Assembly (NCBI GenBank): GCA_023935145.1
Contig: CM043698.1
Coordinates: 82,758,501-82,822,500, forward strand
Origin: Bretschneidera sinensis
Taxonomy: Eukaryota > Streptophyta > Magnoliopsida > Brassicales > Akaniaceae
Length of the DNA stretch: 64,000 nucleotides
Reading direction: 5' to 3'
Shown: positions 57,817-64,000 of the stretch, piece by piece
Numbering within the stretch: the stretch's first letter is position 1
Layout of the letters: every line of letters starts with the position of its first letter
The notes under the pieces: model-generated
Databases searched by the model: none
Seen by the model: the letters and a program-made list of their open reading frames with translations, nothing else
Told to the model about the DNA's origin: nothing
Position numbers and translations under genes: made by a program

Positions 57817-58815
57817 CATTGATGGGCAATTCTGTGCTAGATGCATGGGACTAGCACAGATGGAACAGCTTTCAACATTGAATGTGTTGGCAGCATTGAT
57901 GGATTGGCTCACAGTGAGAGCGTCAATCTTCTTGGTGAGGGCATCTAATTTTATCCTTAAATAAGCGTCCTCTCTGACCTCATAGATGCCTCCCCTCTTA
58001 GGAGCACTAATGGACTTATCTCGACAGCTTGAAAAATCCCACTGCTGTGAGTTGTTGGACAACTTGTCCAACGCCATATATGCTTCGTCTCCTGTCAGAC
58101 TCAAGAATGCCCCCCCATTCATAGACTCGATCATACTACGGTTGGGTTGAGTCAACCCTTGGTAGAAGAATTGAACGAGTCTCCACTTCTCATATCCATG
58201 TGGAGGGTATCTGATCAGTAACTCTTTAAAGCGCTCCCAGCTTTCAGAGAACTTCTCATCCTCGTCCTGAGTGAAAGAGCTAATCTCCTTTCGGCACTCA
58301 TTCACTCTAGACATTGGGAAAAACTTATGGTAAAATTTGCTAAGCAGGTTTTCCCAAGATGTAATAGACCCGGACGTGTTGGAGTCCAACCACGCCCTAG
58401 CTCTATCGTGAAGGGAGAAAGGGAAGAGTCGAAGATGGACTGACTCCTCAGAGAAGTTCTGGAATTTGAATGTAGCACAAATGTCTTTGAACTTCTTCAC
58501 ATGACTATAAGGATTTTCAAGATCTAAGCCATGGAATGAGGGTAGGAGTTGGATAACATGTGGCTTCAAATCAAAGTGTGTGGCATTGGTTGGTGGCAAC
58601 ACTATGCAGGAAGATGAGTTAGTCGCAACGGGTGCGAACAAATCCCTAAGGGATGTAGTGGAGTCCACGTTCCAAGCTCTAGGTTGCTCTACATGTTCAG
58701 GATGATTAAAATTTTCTCCCATCTCAACTAGTGCTATTTTCTGCCTCCTAAGAGTTCTTTCTAAGTCGGGATCTAAATGTGTCAAATCTAAGTTCAAGGA
58801 TTTCCGACCAAGCAT
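57817..58815 (-). pseudogene. Gy2 gag, open up to the Gy3 insertion
   Basis: Starting at 58,815 (MLGRKSLNLDLTHLDPDLER), the frame is uninterrupted to the Gy3 boundary. The retrotransposon gag core spans residues ~125-225 (LRLFPFSLHDRARAWLDSNT; SWERFKELLIRYPPHGYEKW), followed by a CCHC knuckle CSICASPMHLAQNC (residues ~317-330). The gene is physically cut after the knuckle by Gy3 and continues at 44,140; the last codons of the open frame are Gy3 LTR sequence. Capsid-forming function by family. Confidence 0.9.
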
Positions 58816-58948
58816 ACACTATCAGAAAAATAATGAGATACTAACCAGCAGAAGCAACAGAATAAATTTTTTTTTTTAAAAAAAAATTAAATTAACTAGT
58901 AGAAAAATAAAATCAATTCATACCAAAAATTTTCACAAACAAAACAAT

Positions 58949-58966
58949 TCCTCGGCAACGGTGCCA
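58949..58966 (-). other. Gy2 primer binding site (tRNA-Asp type)
   Basis: Plus-strand TCCTCGGCAACGGTGCCA matches 16 of 18 bases of the tRNA-Asp 3' end, six bases from the LTR. Confidence 0.85.
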
Positions 58967-58972
58967 AAAACT

Positions 58973-60275
58973 TGTTGTGAGTTTTAAATTACTCGCAAGC
59001 GCACGAATCGTTTGCAGTATAGTGTTGTGCAAGTGCGAGGTCGAATCCACAGGGAATTGCGTTGTGAAAATATAATTTTTAATCTAAACTAACTCTATTT
59101 TAACCTAGTTCCAAATTTCAGAATGATATTGCAAAATAAATTAAAACTAAATTAAATTGATTTAAAAACTAATAATAAAAAGCACTAAGGTTTCCGAATC
59201 CACCCCACCGAAGTTAAGCATACATGTTCTAAAAAATATAACCTATCAAAACATTCAATGAATCCATCTATAAGACAAAAAACAAAGAATATCCCAACTA
59301 AACCAAAAGCACCCGATGTATCCGCTCTTAACAAATCACAAAGGGAATCCAATTTAATCGAAAAGCATTCAATGTATCCATCAGATGAAACACAAAGAAA
59401 ATCCAACAGACAATTTAAACTCAATCAATTATAAGATTAACTCAAATAATTGACAGAACATTTATACTAAAAATTGTCAGATTTGTACAAGCAAATCTGA
59501 ACTACTACGCCAAACAACGGCGGGGCTTCATCTTCAACCTTAGCTGAAGAGTCTAGCCACTCATAACTATAAAGCTATAATAAAAAGTGCTAAACATTCA
59601 AACTAAAACAACTGAATATAAAGAAATAAATAAAAAACTTTACATGGGAGAAATTCCACTCGCTGCCGGGCGGCGCTTCCCCTCGTGGTAGCAATGCCTT
59701 TGGGATCCACCAGAATGCTGACGGACGTCCACCGGTAAACACCAAAGTGGCTCAGGAATTGTACACTGAATGATGAGGTCAAATGGTGTTTATATAGGGG
59801 GAGTCCCGGAGTAATGTGGCTTGCAGAAACGATGTGGGATACAGGCCCGAGTGCGCTCGATCGCAGTGTGGTGCGATCGATCGCAGGTACGATCGATCGC
59901 ATGTCTTGTGTGCATGATCTCATGTGCGCTCGATCGCATATCTTGTGCGCACGATCTCATGTGCGCTCGATCGCATGTCTGCTGCGATCGAGCGCAGATG
60001 CACTGAACTTCAAATATTTCGATGTGGGATGTTGACCTTGCGCTCGTTCATATGCAGGTGCGCTCGAGCGCTGGTGCGCTCGATCGCATATCTGTTGCGA
60101 TCGAGCGCAATGTCTCCAGAAGCTTCAAATCAACCTGAAATGCTTCATTTTCTCCACAAAGCTGTAAAAACACACAAAACACAAGAAAAACGTAAAATAA
60201 AGTAAAATAATACTAACTAAGAGCATAACAAATATAAGTTAAGGGTCTAAAATATGCAATATTTAAGACTCATCA
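58973..60275 (-). repeat. Gy2 5' LTR
   Basis: 1,303 bp, 37 bp longer than the 3' LTR because of a tandem duplication at 59,907-59,980. TATA box (minus-strand TATATAAA) at 59,789-59,796. tRNA-Asp-like words at 59,014-59,024 (GCAGTATAGTG) and 59,039-59,048 (GGTCGAATCC). Confidence 0.95.
59848..60114. repeat. CGATCG-rich palindromic cluster in Gy2 LTR
   Basis: A run of words such as GTGCGCTCGATCGCA and GTGCGATCGATCGCAGG, many of them self-complementary (GCGATCGATCGC). It includes two 37-bp tandem units (59,907-59,943 and 59,944-59,980). The equivalent in the 3' LTR is 38,825-39,050. Confidence 0.85.
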
Positions 60276-60280
60276 GCTAG

Positions 60281-62656
60281 CTGCCACTTTGACAAATCCT
60301 TACACTTCATGGCCACCGTGTAAGTTTCTTGTTCACTCATCTCTCCTTCTGTCCAAGGAGCTGCTGCATCCGGAGCATCCACAAACCCACATCTTGAAGG
60401 TGGTCCGACCAGCCTTCTTTCCCGGTCTCTTATGAGCTGAAAGTCCTTCCGATTTGCTGTAGCATCCTTTTCTTGTTCAGCCTCTTCTTGAGTTTCTTGA
60501 GCTTGGCAATCATCCAAGGGCTCTACCTGGTCCGAACCCTCTTGCCTCCTTTGCTCTACCTGAACAGAATCTCCCTTGATGCTATGCTCAACAATTTCTA
60601 AATTGGTTTGCTCACTAGCCCCTGCAGGGTTAGTTTTCTCCAAGTAGGGAAATAACAATTCATTAAAATTAACATCCCTACTTATTATGAGTTTTAATCC
60701 TTCTTTTTCTAAGGACCACAACCTATATCCCTTTGCTCCTTCCCCAAATCCTAGAAACACACATTTTCTAGATCCTGGGCTAAGTCCATCATCCTTTTGT
60801 TGTGCATACGCAGCACACCCAAAAGTCCTAAGGTTGTCCAACTCAGGGGGTTTTCCACTCCACATCTCCATGAGAGTCTTTTGGAACACAATTCTAGAGG
60901 GTGATCTATTAATCAAATATGCAGCTGTAGCTACAGCTTCTCCCCAAAAATATTTTGGTAACCCGGATCCATCTAACATGCACCTAACCTTTTCCATAAG
61001 GGTCTTATTCATCAACTCAGCAACTCCATTTTGCTGAGGAGTTTCCACAACCGTCCTATGTCTTAGAATGCCATTTAACCTACAGAATTGATCAAGTTCT
61101 TGGTTAAAAATTTCTAAGCCATTATCGGTTCTTATCCCCTTAACTACTCTACCCATTTGAGTCTCAACCAGCCCTTTCCACACCACTAATTTATTCAAGG
61201 CATCTAATTTATTCTTAACCAAATAAACCCATACTTTTCTTGAATAATCATCAATTAAAGATAGAAAGTAAATGTTATCTCCCTGTGTTGGTGTCCTTGC
61301 TGGTCCCCAAAGGTCCGCATGAATGTAGTCAAGAATGCCCTTAGACTTGTGCACTCCGGTGTTGAAGCTGACCCGATGTTGCTGCCCAAGAGCACAGCTT
61401 TCACAAAAATCCAGTTTTTCTACTTTGTCACCACCAAGTAGACCTTCCTTGCTAAGCACTTGCAGGCCCTTTTCGCTCATGTGTCCCAAGCGAGTGTGCC
61501 AAAGGGCTGCCTTGTCCAGCTCAGCCATCAAGCTTGCTACTTGATCATTGGTTTCTGTTTCTCCGATCATTTCATAGAGTCCATCGTTTCTTGCTGCCTT
61601 GATCACTACCAAAGATCCCTTGGCCACCTTGATCTTTCCTTCCTCTATCTTGCATGTATAGCCCATGGAATCCAGCTGTCCCAATGAGATCAAGTTCCTC
61701 TTCAAATCTGGAATATACCTCACATTTTCCAGCAGCCTTGTGACTCCATCAAACATCCTCAATTGGATGTCTCCAATCCCTCTCACTTGGCAAGAATTGT
61801 CATTCCCCAAGAAGATTCTTCCCTCATTGATCTCCTTGAAATTCTTGAACCATTCTTTGTGAGGGCTCATATGATGAGTGCACCCAATATCCAAGATCCA
61901 TTTCCCGCTGCCTTCTTGCCCCTTGCTCACACTTGAGCACACAACAAGAACATCATCATCTTGCTGTTCTGTTTTGGCAACTGAAGCCTCTCCATTCTTG
62001 GTATGGCTTCCTCCTCTATCCCTTGTCATCTTCTTGCAATCTTTCTTGACATGACCCTCCTTATGGCAGTAGTAGCAGCTCTTCCCTCCAAATCTCATTT
62101 TGGAATGCATTCTTCCATGGCTTTCTCCTCTACCTCTGTCCCGGTAGTAGCCATGCATGCTGCTGTGCACTCTCCCATGGCTCTCTCCTCTACCTCTGTC
62201 CCGGTAGTAGCCATGGTGGCTGCCATACCAAGTTGCTGGCCTTCTTTTAAAGAACAGCCCGTTACCACTTGATGCACTCCTTTTCTTGGCATCAAGATTA
62301 TCTTGCAACTCTTTCTTAGGATCAAATTTAAAAGCAAAGATTCGTTTCCGAAGATACCTCTTATATGGGAGAGTCTTGGCAAGAAACAATTCATCTAGTT
62401 CCTTCCATAATGCAGCTGGATCTTCTGAGTCTCCGCACTCCCTTGTGATATTGTCCGACATGTGCAAGAAAATGGTGCTGTAGGCCATCTTCTTCATCTC
62501 GGTCTGCTGGTCCTCCGTGGCACTAGCTGGAAAAGCATCATCTTCTCCAATAGCCAAGTCCACTTTCTGCTGCATGAGAACCGCCTTAATCTTCCGCTTC
62601 CATAGGGCAAAGTCCCCCTTTCCATCAAACTTCTCCACACAGAAATTTGAAGCCAT
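60281..62656 (-). pseudogene. Co3 gag-protease-integrase, open until the Gy2 insertion
   Basis: 792 codons without a stop from ATG at 62,656. Gag (residues 1-190), two RG-rich repeats (GYYRDRGRGESHGR, ~149-182), CCHC knuckle CYYCHKEGHVKKDC (194-207), protease with DIG in place of the usual D-S/T-G (256-258), pre-integrase LWHTRLGHMSEKG (385-397), and integrase with CESC, then D448, D511 and E547 (HADLWGP, RTDNG, NGVAELMNK), an exact D-D-35-E spacing. It then enters the start of the reverse transcriptase region, where Gy2 cuts it; the rest is at 37,085-37,947. The protease change and the truncated polymerase imply dependence on helper proteins. Confidence 0.93.
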
Positions 62657-62903
62657 CTTTTGCGGACAAGATCCTAGAATTGTGCACTAACCACAACTAC
62701 TTTCTTTAACCTCAAGAACACAGATCAAAGATGGATCTTTAACACCGTTCTTGAATCAACCTTCAAGAACACGTCCGGATCTTGATCTTTACACCGTTCT
62801 TGAATCACCCAAGAAGTTTGATCTTTGATTCTTGGAGTCTTGGCTCCGTACCTTCTACTTCTTGTTCCGATAACCAGCTGCTGTGCCCTGATACCACTGA
62901 CCA
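62657..62903 (-). other. Co3 5' untranslated leader
   Basis: About 250 bp between the primer site and gag. It contains a repeated word (ACACCGTTCTTGAATCA, near 62,742 and 62,791). A second, diverged primer-site-like sequence, CCTGATACCACTGACC, lies at 62,887-62,902. Confidence 0.7.
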
Positions 62904-62917
62904 AAGCTCTGATACCA
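62904..62917 (-). other. Co3 primer binding site (initiator tRNA-Met)
   Basis: Plus-strand AAGCTCTGATACCA equals the 3' end of initiator tRNA-Met, one base from the LTR. A near-copy (CCCTGATACCA) lies 22 bases further in. Confidence 0.88.
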
Positions 62918-62918
62918 C

Positions 62919-63706
62919 TGTTGGAAATCACCTTGAAAAGATGCCTAGGTGGTGATCTTCCAAACGCCCAAGTCCTGAATGACTTGTAGAAAGAATTTCA
63001 GCAATCGAACACAAGAACAGAAAATCAAAGAAAGAAAGAAGACAAGTAATTTGTTGTCGAGGTTCGGCAATGTGCCTACGTCCCCGTGAGTTCCTCCGAA
63101 CTCTCTGCACTATCTCAATGGTTCTTACAAAGTTACAGCAATCCCCTTCAAGAATCCAAGTTCTTGAAGAACCAAGAAGAGAACGAGAAAGTGATAGACC
63201 TATTACAATGCTTTCTATCAATTCTCTACTAACCTCTCTTCTTTACAACCAGCCTCACTACAAGAGTCCTTCTTGTGTTTATGTCTCTCACAATGTCACA
63301 ACCTGTGTGGTTCTCTCACACACCTTTTTCACCACTTGAAATGAGGCTAGGAAACCCTTTTTATAGCCTTTTAATTCTTGGACAATCTTGTGAATCATTC
63401 TTGACCCTTTGATCATGTTTTTCCTTTAATCTCAGCCCTTCATCACTCCCCAAGTGATGCTGTGCGTTTTGGTGTGGTGCTGTGTGCTGCGGCGTGACCT
63501 GATGCTGCAGCCTCCTGATGCTGTGCGCACGCCTCCTGCCTGTGGGCAGAAACTTCAACAGCAGTGTGCCTGACCTTCCCATGCTCAAAATTGAAGCACA
63601 CACATGTGTGCAACCTTATAACTTGTTGAACTTTGATATCCCACAATTGGTTTGGACATTAACCAACTTTAGACCGTGTTTGGATATGTTTGAAACTTAG
63701 ACAAAT

Positions 63707-63713
<7 letters not shown>
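62919..63713 (-). repeat. Co3 5' LTR
   Basis: 795 bp. Minus-strand TATA box GGCTATAAAAAGGG at about 63,355-63,368. It ends AACAACA and is followed at once by the TATAT target duplication. Confidence 0.95.

Positions 63714-63750
<37 letters not shown>
63714..63750. repeat. (AT)n microsatellite, right half
   Basis: The continuation of the AT run at 36,161-36,206, split by Co3. Confidence 0.85.
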
Positions 63751-63753
<3 letters not shown>

Positions 63754-64000
63754 AATTAGTATAGTAAAACTTAGATTAGCATTTCAATAGCTTATAACAT
63801 AGCTAGTAGATTTAGTAAAATCAAATGTTACAAACGTACCTAACTAGTGGAGGATGCAAGCTAAAGTTCAAAAGACACTTAAGGGTAAAATTGAGAGTGA
63901 TGAAACCTTGCAAGAAAATAAGATACAAACATTTTTTAATAACCAAAATTAATTTAAAACCCTAATAATATCAAAATTTTATATATCCATCATTTTCAAC
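63751..64000. other. AT-rich right edge, nothing recognised
   Basis: About 250 bp. Before Co3 inserted, it was continuous with 36,160 and could therefore still belong to CACTA-B upstream of its transposase. No CACTA terminus is visible before the window ends. Confidence 0.5.

Larger units (their letters stand above)
37948..60275 (-). mobile_element. Gy2: Ty3/gypsy element nested in Co3
   Basis: Target duplication GCTAG (37,943-37,947; 60,276-60,280). LTRs start TGTTGTGAG and end CTCATCA. Without Gy3 it is about 8.66 kb. Gag (58,815-57,817) is open; pol is broken and lacks the reverse transcriptase core. The LTRs differ at 12 sites in 1,266 bp (~0.95%, by eye) plus one 37-bp duplication. The primer site is tRNA-Asp type. 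It inserted in the N-terminal part of the Co3 reverse transcriptase region. Confidence 0.96.
36207..63713 (-). mobile_element. Co3: Ty1/copia element, host of a three-level nest
   Basis: Both LTRs are 795 bp (36,207-37,001; 62,919-63,713) with TGTTGG starts and CAACA ends, flanked by TATAT duplications in an AT microsatellite. Without Gy2 it is about 5.2 kb. The gag-protease-integrase half (62,656-60,281) is fully open; the reverse transcriptase/RNase H half (37,947-37,085) carries deletions shared with Co2. By eye the LTRs differ at 14 of 795 sites (~1.8%). The element was mobile recently in spite of lacking a complete reverse transcriptase. Confidence 0.95.

Noticed and set aside
1..64000. 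A novel defence, metabolic or regulatory gene system
   Set aside because: Every sizeable coding stretch resolves into known transposon proteins. I find no gene cluster beyond these, so I do not claim such a system.

Overview
This window is plant nuclear DNA, most likely from a eudicot with a large, repeat-rich genome. Nearly all of it is transposable elements: LTR retrotransposons of the Ty3/gypsy type (non-chromodomain Athila/Tat-like, primed by tRNA-Asp), Ty1/copia elements (primed by initiator tRNA-Met) and CACTA (En/Spm) DNA transposons. I see no intact host gene, no RNA gene, no CRISPR array and nothing prokaryotic. The species cannot be named from the sequence. Labels Gy1-Gy4, Co1-Co5 and CACTA-A/B are mine.

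Layout. 1-1,850: broken end of an Athila-like element (Gy4, minus strand). 1,805-3,554: copia gag/protease fragment (Co5, minus). 3,555-3,916: one end of a CACTA transposon (CACTA-A). 3,917-5,317: nothing recognised. 5,323-21,753: degenerate copia element Co1 (plus strand, target duplication AGAGG), holding gypsy element Gy1 (6,688-17,843, minus, duplication AATAC) and an internally deleted copia, Co4 (18,737-19,549, minus, duplication TGAAA). 22,050-22,430: possible host exon relic. 22,912-24,360: about nine copies of a ~160-bp tandem repeat. 24,448-36,160: decayed CACTA-B (minus strand; TNP2-like transposase and a second gene) split by copia Co2 (25,252-30,581, duplication AAATG). 36,207-63,713: a three-level nest, with copia Co3 (duplication TATAT, inside an AT microsatellite) containing gypsy Gy2 (37,948-60,275, duplication GCTAG), which contains Athila-like Gy3 (44,145-57,811, duplication GCTGG).

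The nest order agrees with LTR divergence counted by eye: Co3 14 differences in 795 bp (~1.8%), Gy2 12 in 1,266 bp (~0.95%), Gy3 12 in ~1,890 bp (~0.63%). On the left, Co1 LTRs differ by roughly 5-6% and Gy1 LTRs by about 3%. Gy3 is the youngest and best preserved: its gag-pol frame has a single stop codon, and a separate 382-codon ORF is open.

How the parts work: each element supplies or once supplied capsid (gag), protease, reverse transcriptase, RNase H and integrase for copying its RNA to DNA, starting at a tRNA-primed site beside the 5' LTR and using a polypurine tract beside the 3' LTR. Several copies lack essential parts yet have matching LTRs and target duplications, which points to help from relatives. 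The most interesting signals are tRNA-Asp-like motifs in the LTR end next to the primer site in all four gypsy families, a stem-loop beside the polypurine tract shared by three gypsy families, identical reverse-transcriptase deletions in two copies of one copia family, variable GC-rich minisatellites in LTRs, and the tandem array linked to CACTA-B.
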